A stretch of 64,000 bases of DNA from DATAOG01 sp963757395 (GTDB lineage Bacteria; Pseudomonadota; Alphaproteobacteria; Geminicoccales; Geminicoccaceae), in NCBI GenBank assembly GCA_963757395.1, contig CAVWRK010000008.1, positions 248,001 to 312,000 on the forward strand. The letters run 5' to 3'. Positions within the stretch are counted from its first letter, which is position 1. Each line of letters starts with the position of its first letter. A program made the translations under genes and the position numbers. Shown piece by piece: positions 35,236 to 43,779 of the stretch. The notes beneath the pieces are model-generated. The model searched no databases. It saw nothing but the letters and a program-made list of their open reading frames with translations, and was not told where the DNA came from.

Positions 35236-35487
35236 CGCTATCAGTCGGGCGAGGTCGACCGCTCGGGGCGGATCTCCGAGCAGGGTGATGCGCTGTTGCG
35301 CGGCTACCTGTATGAGGCGGCGACCGTGTTGATCAGCCGGGCTGCAGCGGCCTGCGCGCCGCGCACCTGGGCCCGCGCGCCCGCCAGCCAATCGCCGAGG
35401 TCCGCGTGGCGCCCGCCCGCGAGCTCGCGGCGCTACTGCACCATCTGTGGTCACACAGAGGAGGATTTCCGGTGGGCGCCGGCATGA
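35236..35487 (+). mobile_element. IS110-family transposase C-terminal remnant
   Basis: The plus strand reads RYQSGEVDRSGRISEQGD followed by ALLRGYLYEAATVLISR (35236-35340), the conserved C-terminal (transposase_20) part of IS110 transposases. After a frame change LAALLHHLW (about 35428-35454) is seen, and in the first frame HTEEDFRWAPA ends at a stop at 35485-35487, the usual C-terminus. The N-terminal DEDD catalytic half is missing. Its left edge abuts the methyltransferase fragment. Confidence 0.8.
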
Positions 35488-35836
35488 GCATCTAGCGCCC
35501 ACTGCGTTGTCCCTGCCGGGGACGCTGGCAGCCGAGATCGCGGAAAGGCGGGGGCAAAGCCCGTCTGACACATCGATCCGGCCCGCCTTCGACGGTCATG
35601 CTGGTGCCTCGAGCCCGAAAAGAACCATGACCCTGGCAGCGCCCCAAAAAGAGCGACCACCCCTTGCCCGATCAAAAAAACTTTTCTCTTTCTTTTCTCC
35701 CTTTACAAGCACGAAAGGTGTCAGTCAGGGAAGCGGTGTCACATTGGTGCCCGATACTTTCTCTCCTCGCCGATGTTCTTGGGCATCGCTCCGCTAGCGG
35801 GGCGCTCTTCATTTAATGCCCGATCCGAAATGTCTA
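35488..35836. other. AT-richer intergenic stretch after the IS110 remnant
   Basis: No gene recognised. It has homopolymer A and T/C tracts (35660-35705) and the octamer TGCCCGAT three times (35665, 35748, 35817). A hairpin-like CTCCGC-TA-GCGGGG at about 35788-35801 is followed by a T-rich stretch and may terminate transcription. Confidence 0.4.
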
Positions 35837-36708
35837 TTAGTTTTCATTCAGCCCGTGCGGCTTACGGGTATGCAGTCGGTCCTTCCAGGTCGCCTCCAGC
35901 CGGATGACGTCATCGCGCTCCATGTCGGGGGATACGCGCTGCAAGATGGTGAAGCGGAGACTCTTCGGATCGCGTTGGCGAAAGCAGGCGGTTCCCGCCG
36001 TGCCCTGAGGGCGGCATAGTTTCGCCAGCGCCCAAGCAGAGTTATCGCCGCCATAGGCCGAGCCGACATAGCCCTTGCCGTCGGCCTCATCGAAAATGAA
36101 GTACACCGCCCGCCACTGCGAAAAGGCTCGCCTGCCAGCGCGTCGGGAGAACGGCGAGTTCGTCCCAGCTGAGGTCGATCCTTTCCCATTCGGGCATGGC
36201 GGCATCGAGCGCACTGTCTTCGAGCACTGCCACTACGGGGATCACGTTTCGGTGCGCCCGCCGCCACCATGACCGCTCGGGCGGTGGCCAGCCCACCACG
36301 AGCTTGCCCTTCCAGGGGGCGTAGAAATCCGTCAGTGCGAGGTCAAACCAGAGGACAGAAGATCTGCTACCCTCTCTAGTGAAGCCCTTCATGCCGAAAG
36401 CCTTCATCTCGATAAAAGCCGGCACGCTCCAGTATTCGTCGTAGGTGAGTGGTCTGAACCCTTCATTCCGGTAAAGGCCGATGAACAGCGCCTTGCTGGG
36501 CTGGTATCGGATAAAGGACGCGACATAGCGTGCGCCCGGCCCCCGCATGGCTTTCTCAACCTTCGGGCCTTGGGCTTGCTGATAGGCGTTGAACACGTCG
36601 GGCTTTTCGGCGGCCAGCCAAGGCAGGACCTTGTTGAACCCGGGCTCGGTGGGTCTGTGCTCTAATGACCAGCACCTGCTGGGGATCAATGCCCTTGCCG
36701 GTGAGCAC
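35837..36708 (-). pseudogene. GIY-YIG nuclease family gene with several one-base frame breaks
   Basis: Joining frames gives a nearly complete protein of about 285 residues. It begins at GTG 36708 (VLTGKGIDPQQVLVIR), then HRPTEPGFNKVLPWLAAEKP, an N-terminal domain with FIRYQPSKALFIGLY, a WPPPERSWWRRAHRNVIPV stretch and LSWDELAVLPTRW. A C-terminal GIY-YIG domain follows, with WRAVYFIFDEADGKGYVGSAYG, LLGRWRNYAA and FTILQRVSPDMERDDVIRLE. Extra bases are needed out at 36660, 36121-36124, 36040, 36006 and 35981. Every break is a one-base insertion and the protein sequence between them is undamaged. It lies between two methyltransferase fragments, as expected for a restriction-type island. Confidence 0.65.
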
Positions 36709-36779
36709 TGGCCGCCGGGTGCTCGGCGCTGCCGCTGGCGAGGAAGAAGTGTCAGGGCGAGGAAAAGGTGCCAGGAGCC

Positions 36780-36984
36780 TTTCGAAGACCGGCGGGCGGG
36801 CGCGAACTCGCGCTTCCAGACGTCCGCCGCCGCGCTCGAAGCAGTACCACTCGCCCTTGGGATCGGCGTCGGTCGGCGTGGGGTTGCCCAGCAGCTCGCA
36901 GAGGTCGTTGAAGTGCGATTGCGCTGCCGCCCGCTCCTTGAGGTCGGCCGCCTGCCACTTGGCGATGAACTGCTCGGGGGTCAT
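36780..36984 (-). pseudogene. N-terminal remnant of a class I SAM-dependent DNA methyltransferase
   Basis: Starting at ATG 36984 the frame reads MTPEQFIAKWQAADLKERAA, QSHFNDLCELLGNPTPTDAD and PKGEWYCFERG. This is the typical beginning of large type IIL-like methyltransferases. One extra base near 36828 then leads to ADVWKREF, the next family motif, after which homology is lost. The methyltransferase core (motif I, NPPF/Y) is absent. Together with 35100-35235 it shows that a restriction-modification-type gene once occupied this place. Confidence 0.7.
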
Positions 36985-37602
36985 GGTGGCGTCAGGAACA
37001 ACCGATTTCCACAGTTCGATTGCGATATACCGCTCGACGCATCAAGCCATGGTGGAGAAAACGGCGCAAGCGTGTAGCGCCAAGCGGTGCATCATGACGC
37101 ATTGAGTGGCGCAAATCTGTAGCATTCCTGGCGCATTCCCAGGTATCTCGGCAACTCTTTAATCCGCAAGCATTTTTCAGGTTATCCTACGGCACAAACC
37201 AGGAGAATTCGGGGCGCAGCAGAAACTGTCAGACTTTCGGCAGACAGCTCTCTGTGCCGCCGTCAGCCTGGCGTTGCGGCTCGGATTGAGGCGCCATCAA
37301 GCGCCCCTCCATCCGTCTCCAGGGTCGGCGCTACTTGCGTGGTTTCGCGGCCTGGAGGTAAAAGTTGCGCCAGATTCGTGCGCTTCGACGCTACAGTTTC
37401 TCGAGTCGGCAGTCGATCCTGGAGATCGGGACTTCGTCAATAGCTGGCACGGGCGAGCTTCATCGCCGGAAAGTTTTGGCGCGCGCGCTCGGGACTGGTC
37501 GCATGTCAATATTTACCGGGCGAGTCTCGGGCTGCTCAAGAACCGGTAGCACGGCGGTGGCGGTGCCGACCGCCGTCAGACAAAATGGCGATGGAGGCAA
37601 AA
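36985..37602. other. Lower-G+C intergenic stretch with a 16-bp direct repeat
   Basis: No gene recognised in 618 bases. Two copies of GGCGCAA-N3-TGTAGC lie at 37063-37078 and 37108-37123, 79 and 124 bases upstream of the methyltransferase-remnant start and 45 bases apart centre to centre. This arrangement would suit a regulator operator. The remainder, up to the amidotransferase stop at 37603, has several short open frames but none with family motifs. Confidence 0.45.
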
Positions 37603-38449
37603 TCAGGCGGCGGCGAGCGGCCGGGCGTGCAGGTGGCCCGCCGGGGTAACCTCGAACGCCGAGCGTTCCGGGACCTCGGGCCAGGGCTCGCTGGTGATCG
37701 GCTCCGAGGCGATGTCGAGCGCCCGGTAGTCGTCCCTTGCGGCCGCGGCGTGGGGTTGGCCGCAGACCGGGCAGGGGCTCCGGCCGGTGCGTTCCAGGTA
37801 GTGGAGCGAGCGCTGCCAGCGGCTGCCGACCATCTGGACGCCGTCGGTCAGCAGGACGTTGAGGCCGAGATGCGGCTCCTGGCCGATCTCGCGGCACCAG
37901 CCGATCACCCGCTCGAGCGCCAGCTGCAGGCTCGCAAGGAGAGGGCGCGCGGGGGCCTCGGCGTGGGTCGAGAGGATCAGGTGGAACAGGTGCTCGCTGT
38001 CGGTCGTGCCGCGGATCGCCGCCCGCTGCGAAGGGCGCGGTCGCCGCCAAGATCTTGGGCTGGATGTCGGCGAAATAGGGCACGGTGCCGTTGTGCACGA
38101 AGGTCCAGCCGGCGTGGTCGAAGGGGTGGGTGTTCTCGAGCGCGACCGTGCCGACGGTCGCGTGGCGGACGTGGGCCAGCACCGTCGTCGCCTGGGTGCG
38201 GGCGGCCGCGGCCTGGAACCAGTGGTCATCGTGCGCCGGCCGCGGCCGCCGCTCGATCACCCAATCGGTGCTGGTATGGGCGCTGCCGGCATGCGGGACC
38301 CCGCCATGGGCGGCGATCCCCCAGCCGTCGGCGTTCTCGAAGCCGCGCAGGTCCTGCCGGCTCTGGGCGAGCAGCGAGTTCGGCGCCTGGACCAGGCAGC
38401 ATTCGATCCGGGTCGGGGCGGTCGCGCGCAACGCGTAGAAGCGGCACAA
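37603..38449 (-). CDS. Class II glutamine amidotransferase (frame break near 38032)
   Basis: An Ntn-hydrolase glutaminase of the YafJ/EgtC-like family, which releases ammonia or hydrolyses a gamma-glutamyl bond. The nucleophile Cys must be residue 2, and TTG at 38449 (GGAG 9 bases upstream) gives Met-Cys-RFYALRA exactly. Further motifs are NADGWGIA, TTVLAHVRHATVG, NTHPFDHAGWTFVHNGT and, after the break, TDSEHLFHLIL and a LGLNVLLTDG strand. One base removed at 38031/38032 joins ATAP to SQRAAIRG, restoring about 280 residues. Downstream of it lies the atypical scar; upstream, on the same strand, is SppA. The physiological substrate is unknown. Confidence 0.8.
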
Positions 38450-38561
38450 AGGGGCGATCTCCAAACCTGGCCCAGAGGGCCCTGCACCGGTTTTTCCCGA
38501 TAGGTTCCCCTACGGGATTGCGCGGCCGGGCGCGGCCCTGCCGACCGCCGCCGCCCCCGGC

Positions 38562-40274
38562 TCAGCGGATCACGAGCGGCGGCGTGCTGAGGGCGCCGGG
38601 GCGGAGCCAGCCCAGCCAGGCGCCGAAGGCGTCGAGGCCGATCGAGGTGCCGCGCATCAGGTCCAAAACCTCCTCGAACGGCGAGCGCGGGCGCGGGTAG
38701 ACCCTGAGCTCGACCGGCCGGTCGGCCGCGACCCCGATCGCGTCGCGGGCCAGCTCGAGGGCGCGGGCGAAGCCGCCGAGCTCGTCGACCAGCCCCAGGT
38801 CCTTGGCCTGGGCGCCGGTCCAGACACGCCCTTGGGCAGATTTTTGGACGGCGCTCGCGGGCAGGGACCGGCCGCGCGCGACGCCGGCGACGAAGGCGCC
38901 GTAGGTCTGATCCAGGAACGCCTCCAGGCGCGCCCGGCCGCGGGCGTCGAAATCCAGGTCGGTGCTCCACATGTCGGCATTGGCGCCGCGCTGCACCCGG
39001 CCCCAGGCGACGCCCAGGTCCTGCCACAGCCCGCGCAGCACGGGCTTGCCCGCGAACACGCCGATCGAGCCGGTCAGCGTGCCGCCTTCGGCGACGATCT
39101 TGGAGGCATCCATCGCGATCCAGTAGCCGCCCGAGGCGGCGACGTCGCCCATCGACACGATCACCGGCTTGCCCTGCTGGACCGCGCGCCGGACCTGATG
39201 GCCGATCGTGTCCGAGGCGACCGCCGAGCCGCCGCCGGAATCGATCCGGAACAGGATCGCCTCGACCGCCGGGTCGTCGATCGCGGCGGCGAGCGCGCCG
39301 GCGACCGTATCGGCACCCATCACCCAGCCGCTGGCCGGGCCATAGTCGCTCTTGCCGCCCTGGATCTGGCCGACCCCGCGCACCAGGGCGATCACCGGCG
39401 CATCACTGCCGGCCGACGGCACCGCCCGCGCGTAGTCGGCCAGCGCGACCAGCTCGCTGCCGCTGCCGGCCCGGCTCTCGGCCTGCTCGACCAGGTCGTC
39501 CCAATAGCCCAGGTGATCGACCAGTCCCGCCGCCTCGGCCTCGCTCGCGTAGTAAGGGCCATCGTCGATCAGCCGCGCCACCCGCGCCGGCTCCAGCGCC
39601 CGGCCGGCACCGATGCCCTCCTTGATCTGCTGATCGAGGGAATCGGCCAGCCCCTCCAGGGCCTCCTTGCCTGCCGGGCTGAGCTCGGTCTCGGTGAACA
39701 TCTCGGCGGCGCTCTTGTAAGGGCCGCGCTTGTCGCCGCTCGGCAGGACGCCGAGCTTGTCGAGCAGGCCGCGCAGTAACGGCGTCTCGATCAGGAGTCC
39801 GGTCAGCCCGAGCGAGCCGATCGGCTGGAGATGGATCTGCTCGAAGGCGGTGGCGAGATAGTAGCCCCGCGTGCCGGGGCCGAACTCGCCGAAGCTGTCG
39901 GCATAGGCGTAGGCGAACTTGCCCTGGGCGCGGAAGCGGGCGAGCGCCGCGCGCAGCTCCTGGGTCTGGGCGAAGCCCGGCCCCTCGCCGCTCAGCTGCG
40001 CGACCAGCCCCTTGACCCGCGGGTCGCGGCCCGCCTGGTCGAGCGCCAGGATCACGTCGGTGAAGGTCGGCGTCGCCGCCAGGCCGAGCAGGTCGAGCGG
40101 ATCCTGGGCCGGCGCCTCGTCGAGGCCGTCGCGCAGATCCAGGGTCAGCACGATCCGCCCGGGCAGGCTGGGCTTGCCGGGCAGCAGCAGCCAGACCGCC
40201 GCCATCCCGCCAGCCGCCAGCAGCAGGGTCAGCAGGCCGACCAGCGCCAGCAGGCCGACGACGAAACGCTTCAT
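38562..40274 (-). CDS. sppA: SppA, signal peptide peptidase / protease IV
   Basis: A 570-residue S49 serine protease of the long (67-kDa type) form, which degrades cleaved signal peptides at the inner membrane. An N-terminal anchor (VVGLLALVGLLTLLLAAGGM) precedes the first S49 domain with catalytic Lys K187 (GPYKSAAEMF). The second domain carries nucleophile S381 (GDVAASGGYWIAM). SGGGSAVASD and GTLTGSIGVF are also family signatures. The Ser-Lys dyad is complete and split over the two halves as in the E. coli enzyme. It starts 18 bases after rlmN on the same strand. Confidence 0.93.
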   Translation of the reverse strand: MKRFVVGLLALVGLLTLLLAAGGMAAVWLLLPGKPSLPGRIVLTLDLRDGLDEAPAQDPLDLLGLAATPTFTDVILALDQAGRDPRVKGLVAQLSGEGPGFAQTQELRAALARFRAQGKFAYAYADSFGEFGPGTRGYYLATAFEQIHLQPIGSLGLTGLLIETPLLRGLLDKLGVLPSGDKRGPYKSAAEMFTETELSPAGKEALEGLADSLDQQIKEGIGAGRALEPARVARLIDDGPYYASEAEAAGLVDHLGYWDDLVEQAESRAGSGSELVALADYARAVPSAGSDAPVIALVRGVGQIQGGKSDYGPASGWVMGADTVAGALAAAIDDPAVEAILFRIDSGGGSAVASDTIGHQVRRAVQQGKPVIVSMGDVAASGGYWIAMDASKIVAEGGTLTGSIGVFAGKPVLRGLWQDLGVAWGRVQRGANADMWSTDLDFDARGRARLEAFLDQTYGAFVAGVARGRSLPASAVQKSAQGRVWTGAQAKDLGLVDELGGFARALELARDAIGVAADRPVELRVYPRPRSPFEEVLDLMRGTSIGLDAFGAWLGWLRPGALSTPPLVIR

Positions 40275-40292
40275 GGCGCGGTCCGCCCGGGC

Positions 40293-41423
40293 TCAGGCCG
40301 CGCGGGCGGGCGCCCTGCGCCGCCGCTCGCTGGCCGTCTTCAGCTGACCGCAGGCGGCCAGGATGTCCGGCCCACGCGGCGTCCGCACCGGCGCCGGATG
40401 GCCGGCCCGCGCGACGATCGCCGCGAACGCCCGGATGCGCTCGGGCGGCGAGCAGCGATAGGGTGCACCCGGCCACGGATTGAACGGGATCAGATTGACC
40501 TTGGCCGGCAAGCCACGGAGCAGGCGGACCAGCTCCTTGGCGTCGGCGTCGCTGTCGTTCACGCCATCCAGCATCACATACTCGAAGGTCAGATGTCGGT
40601 CGCTGCCGGCGGCATAGGCCCGGCAGGCCTCCAATAGCGCGGCAATGTTCCATTTTTGGTTAATCGGCACGAGCTGGTCGCGGACCTCGTCGCGGACCGC
40701 GTGCAGCGAGACCGCGAGCCCGACCCCGAGCTCGCGCCCCAGGGTCTCGATCTTGGGGACGATGCCCGAGGTCGAGAGCGTGATCTTGCGCCGCGCAAAG
40801 CCGAGGCCGTCGGCATCCATGGCGATCTGCAGCGCGGCCGCGGTCTCTTGGTAGTTGAGCAGCGGCTCGCCCATGCCCATCACGACGAGATGGCTGAGCC
40901 GGCGGGCGCCGGCAGGCGCCGGCCATTCGCCGAGCGCGTCGCGGGCGACCAGGATCTGGCCGACGATCTCCGCGGCGCGCAGGTTGCGCGCGAGCGCCAT
41001 CGTGCCGGTATGGCAGAAGCTGCAGGTCAGGCTGCAGCCGACCTGGGTCGAGAGGCAAAGGGCGCCGCGATCGGGCTCCGGGATGTAGACGCTCTCGACC
41101 ATCTGCCGATCGGCGAAGCGAAGCAGCCATTTGCGTGTGCCGTCGGTCGAGACCTGCTCCTCCACCACCTCCGGGCGCGCGATGCTGTACGCCTCGTCGA
41201 GCCGGCGGCGGAGCTCGGCCGGCAACGTGGTCATGGCCGCGAACTCGCGGGCGCCCTGATGATACAGCCAGTGCCAGAGCTGGCGGGCGCGCAAGCCCAC
41301 CTGCCGCTCCGGCTCGCCGAGCGCGCCGAGCAACGTCCCGAGCTCGGCCCGGGACCGACCGATCAGGCTCGCGCGCGGCGCGGCCGCGACTGGCGGCGGC
41401 ACCGGCGCGGCGACGCTGGTCAT
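40293..41423 (-). CDS. rlmN: RlmN, dual-specificity 23S rRNA/tRNA adenine-C2 methyltransferase
   Basis: A radical-SAM enzyme of 376 residues that methylates C2 of A2503 in 23S rRNA and A37 in some tRNAs. The [4Fe-4S] site is C130-x3-C134-x2-C137 (GCSLTCSFCHTG). GMGEPLLNYQ, the GIVPKIETLGRELG stretch and HAVRDEVRDQLVPINQKW are also canonical. The C-terminal catalytic Cys lies in GPDILAACGQL. Length and motifs are those of a fully functional housekeeping gene. It lies between the IalB-like gene (7 bases upstream) and sppA. Confidence 0.95.
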   Translation of the reverse strand: MTSVAAPVPPPVAAAPRASLIGRSRAELGTLLGALGEPERQVGLRARQLWHWLYHQGAREFAAMTTLPAELRRRLDEAYSIARPEVVEEQVSTDGTRKWLLRFADRQMVESVYIPEPDRGALCLSTQVGCSLTCSFCHTGTMALARNLRAAEIVGQILVARDALGEWPAPAGARRLSHLVVMGMGEPLLNYQETAAALQIAMDADGLGFARRKITLSTSGIVPKIETLGRELGVGLAVSLHAVRDEVRDQLVPINQKWNIAALLEACRAYAAGSDRHLTFEYVMLDGVNDSDADAKELVRLLRGLPAKVNLIPFNPWPGAPYRCSPPERIRAFAAIVARAGHPAPVRTPRGPDILAACGQLKTASERRRRAPARAA

Positions 41424-41430
41424 GCGCGGG

Positions 41431-41991
41431 TCACGAGGTCGAGCCGGCGCAGGCCTCGGACATGGCGTCGTAGGCCGCCGTGAAGCCGAGCAGGGAGTAC
41501 GTGTCGAGCGAGTAGGTGTTCTTCGACGACGTGCCGCGCACGGTCATGTCGGTGCCGCGCTTCATGGTGTCGATCAGGTTCCTGTCGTCCTGCTCTTTGG
41601 GCGTCCAGGCGTGCTCGCCGCGCGTGAACAGCAGGAACTTGCGCTTGTCGACCTCGATCTCGACGTTGCTGCCGTCGAGATAGGTGTAGCCCGGGTCGAC
41701 GCTGACCTCGTAGACCACGTGCGGCCCGGGCCGCCGGGTCACCAGGACCGCCGGGCTGCCGCGGCGGTTGTAGTTGCCTTCCTGCTTCTTCGGCTCGCTG
41801 GCCATGTAGCAGATCGTCTGGTCGCCGTCCTGGAACTTGTACACGTTCCAGTCGCGATGGCTGCCAACGAACTCCGGCACCGGCGCCTTGCGCTCGGCCT
41901 CCTGGGCCGCCAGCTTCCCGGTTGCGCCGACGCTAGGCAGGGCAATGAGGAGGAGAAGGGCGATGGTCGCGGTTCGAGTCGCTACGCTCAT
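41431..41991 (-). CDS. Invasion-associated locus B (IalB) family periplasmic protein
   Basis: 186 residues with a signal peptide (TATIALLLLIALPSVGA). The mature domain has the IalB pattern HRDWNVYKFQDGDQTICYMAS, then PAVLVTRRPG, a stretch around VEIEVDKRKFLLFTRGEHAW and GFTAAYDAMSEAC, with two cysteines for one disulfide. Despite the family name, such proteins are common in free-living alphaproteobacteria and their role is unclear. The start at ATG 41991 puts the signal peptide at the N-terminus; a longer frame to 42075 adds an unlikely leader. It leads a probable transcript with rlmN and sppA. Confidence 0.82.
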   Translation of the reverse strand: MSVATRTATIALLLLIALPSVGATGKLAAQEAERKAPVPEFVGSHRDWNVYKFQDGDQTICYMASEPKKQEGNYNRRGSPAVLVTRRPGPHVVYEVSVDPGYTYLDGSNVEIEVDKRKFLLFTRGEHAWTPKEQDDRNLIDTMKRGTDMTVRGTSSKNTYSLDTYSLLGFTAAYDAMSEACAGSTS

Positions 41992-42188
41992 GATCCCTGC
42001 GATCAGCTCCGTGAATGGCCACGCCGCTCGATATGTCGGCAAGTTTGACCATAAAAGCAAGGCCCGTTGTGGCAAGAGGATCCCGTGCGGCGCGCAGGCG
42101 CCGCTTGGAGCAGGGCCACCTTTCGGTCTAAGCTGCGCTTGCGGCTAGGCTTGGCCCCAGGGCCCGGCCAGCGCGGAGGGCTGCGACC

Positions 42189-42329
42189 ATGAAGTATGTG
42201 CTCTTGGGCGCCCTCGGTCCAGAATCGGCGACGCGCCCTGGCGCGCCAATGCCAAGCTGGCCGAGCCCGGACCTCTCGCTGCCGGCGTTCGACGACGTCG
42301 CGATGCGGACGGCGTGGAAGCGGGCCTGA
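42189..42329 (+). pseudogene. Internally deleted GYD-domain-like small gene
   Basis: An open frame of 46 codons starts MKYVLLGALGPESA, which resembles the start of GYD-domain (about 100 residue) stress proteins, and ends LPAFDDVAMRTAWKRA, which resembles their C-terminus. The middle 50-60 residues, including the diagnostic GxYD motif, are missing and replaced by a Pro/Ser-rich linker. The frame was kept, so a short product could be made. It precedes the rhodanese gene by 27 bases. Assignment rests on the two ends only. Confidence 0.45.
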
Positions 42330-42356
42330 GCCCGAATTGGAGGTTGGAGGAGGCTG

Positions 42357-42737
42357 ATGGTGAAGAAAGCCGCCGAACTGGTCGCGGAGGCGAATGCCGC
42401 GGTCGATACGCTGTCGGTCGAGGAGGCGCAAGCGCTGGTCGGCCTCGACGACGTGCTGTTCGTCGACGTCCGCGACGCCAGCGAGCTCGCCCAGAACGGC
42501 AAGATCCCGGGCGCGGTCCATGCCACGCGCGGCCTGCTCGAGTTCTACGCCGACCCGTCGGCGGCCTACCACAAGCCGGAGCTCGCCTCGGGCAAGCGCC
42601 TGGTGCTGTACTGCGCCTCGGGCGGGCGCTCGGCGCTGGCGGCCAAGACGCTCAAGGACATGGGCCTCGAGCAGGTGACCAACATGATCGGCGGCTTCAC
42701 CGCCTGGTCGCAGGCCGGCGGCCCGATCGAGCGCTGA
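42357..42737 (+). CDS. Rhodanese-like sulfurtransferase, single domain
   Basis: A 126-residue rhodanese domain with the active-site loop Y-C86-ASGGRS, the CH2A motif DVLFVDVRDASEL and GFTAWSQAGGPI at the C-terminus. It transfers sulfane sulfur to cyanide, thiols or a protein partner. GGAGGAGG stands 6 bases before the ATG. It has no signal peptide and acts in the cytoplasm. The N-terminal 20 residues (KAAELVAEANAAV) form a helix typical of this subgroup. Confidence 0.9.
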   Translation: MVKKAAELVAEANAAVDTLSVEEAQALVGLDDVLFVDVRDASELAQNGKIPGAVHATRGLLEFYADPSAAYHKPELASGKRLVLYCASGGRSALAAKTLKDMGLEQVTNMIGGFTAWSQAGGPIER

Positions 42738-42950
42738 CCGCGGCGGTTGCGTTCATCCGCCGCAGAAAGCTTCGGCCTGCCCGCTTGCCTCGCTGGCCCG
42801 TGCGCCTAGCTTGAGCTGGGTCGCCATGCGGCGGCTCGATGGCCCAAGCTGCTTGGCTGTCGGCCATTGACAGCGGGAGGCGCGGCCACGGCGGCACCGC
42901 GGGACGAGGAGCAAGGATCGGCGCCCGTTGACGCGACCGCGGAGCGGCCG

Positions 42951-43100
42951 GTGGTGCGGCCTCCGACGGTGTCACCGGCAAGGAACCGGTTGCTCGCCAT
43001 CACGCTGGCGAGCGTCGTCGCGCTGGTCTTCACGACGGTCGTGATGCTCACCGTCCTGCTTCACTATGCCGAGGTTCATCACGCGCTCGCGAACCTTTGA
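42951..43100 (+). CDS. Small single-helix membrane protein upstream of SCO
   Basis: From GTG 42951 (GGAG 6 bases upstream) a 49-residue protein ends in one transmembrane helix (LLAITLASVVALVFTTVVML) and a short HYAEVHHALANL tail with three His. The frame is open back to a TTG at 42867, which would add 28 Pro/Ala-rich residues. Small proteins with one helix and a His-rich tail are found next to SCO and CtaG genes, so a role in oxidase assembly is possible. No family was recognised. Confidence 0.5.
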   Translation: MVRPPTVSPARNRLLAITLASVVALVFTTVVMLTVLLHYAEVHHALANL

Positions 43101-43128
43101 GGTTTCCCGCCCGGCGGCGTCGCTCCCG

Positions 43129-43776
43129 GTGACACGGCGCCGCGCGGCGGGCTGGGTCGGTGCGGGCGCCGGCCTGGTCCTGCTTGCGGGCTGCGCGCGC
43201 AGCGAGGGCTGGCATGCGCTCGACGTGTCGAACAGCTCGCCGCCGCTCACGCTGACCATGACGCGGGCCGGCGACGGCCGACAGGTGACCGCCGCCGACT
43301 ACCAGGGGCAGGTCGTGATGCTCTACTTCGGCTACACGTTCTGCCCGGACATCTGCCCGACCACGCTGGCCAACCTCGCCGAGATCCTGGATGAGCTCGG
43401 GCCGCGGGCGGAGCAGGTCCGGGTCCTGTTCGTGACCGTCGACCCGGATCGCGACACAGCACCCGTGCTCGCGGCCTACGTCAAAACCTTCGCGCCGCAG
43501 ATCGAGGGCCTGCGCGGCACGCCGGACCAGCTCGCGGCCCTGGCGCGGCGCTACCGGATCGCCTATTCGGTGACCCCCGAGACCGCGGACCACCCCTACG
43601 AGGTGACCCACAGCTCGGCGATCTACATCTTCGATGGGTCGGGCGCGGCCCGCCTGCTGGCCTCCTCGCTCGGGTCCGCGCAGCCCGACCTGGCGGGCAC
43701 GGTCGCCGACCTCGAGCGGCTCGTGGACGAGGCCCATCCGCCCGGGCTGCTCGACCGCCTGCGACGCTGGCTGTGA
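43129..43776 (+). CDS. SCO1/SenC family copper chaperone
   Basis: A thioredoxin-fold protein that delivers copper to the CuA site of cytochrome c oxidase in the periplasm. Copper ligands are C72 and C76 (FCPDICPTT) and H161 (VTHSSAIYIFD). The start is set at GTG 43129, giving a lipoprotein-like leader (RRAAGWVGAGAGLVLLAGC) with a lipobox; an ATG at 43066 is also in frame but overlaps the preceding small gene. It converges with the PCuAC/CtaG pair on the other strand, 3 bases apart, and together they make a copper delivery set. Confidence 0.88.
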   Translation: MTRRRAAGWVGAGAGLVLLAGCARSEGWHALDVSNSSPPLTLTMTRAGDGRQVTAADYQGQVVMLYFGYTFCPDICPTTLANLAEILDELGPRAEQVRVLFVTVDPDRDTAPVLAAYVKTFAPQIEGLRGTPDQLAALARRYRIAYSVTPETADHPYEVTHSSAIYIFDGSGAARLLASSLGSAQPDLAGTVADLERLVDEAHPPGLLDRLRRWL

Positions 43777-43779
43777 GCG

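Noticed and set aside
35029..35571. A continuous 180-codon minus-strand gene
   Set aside because: Only its last part matches a methyltransferase C-terminus; the rest is the complement of the IS110 fragment.
34800..37602. Prophage or integrative element
   Set aside because: No integrase, phage structural gene or attachment-site duplication was found; only IS110 and restriction-type remnants.
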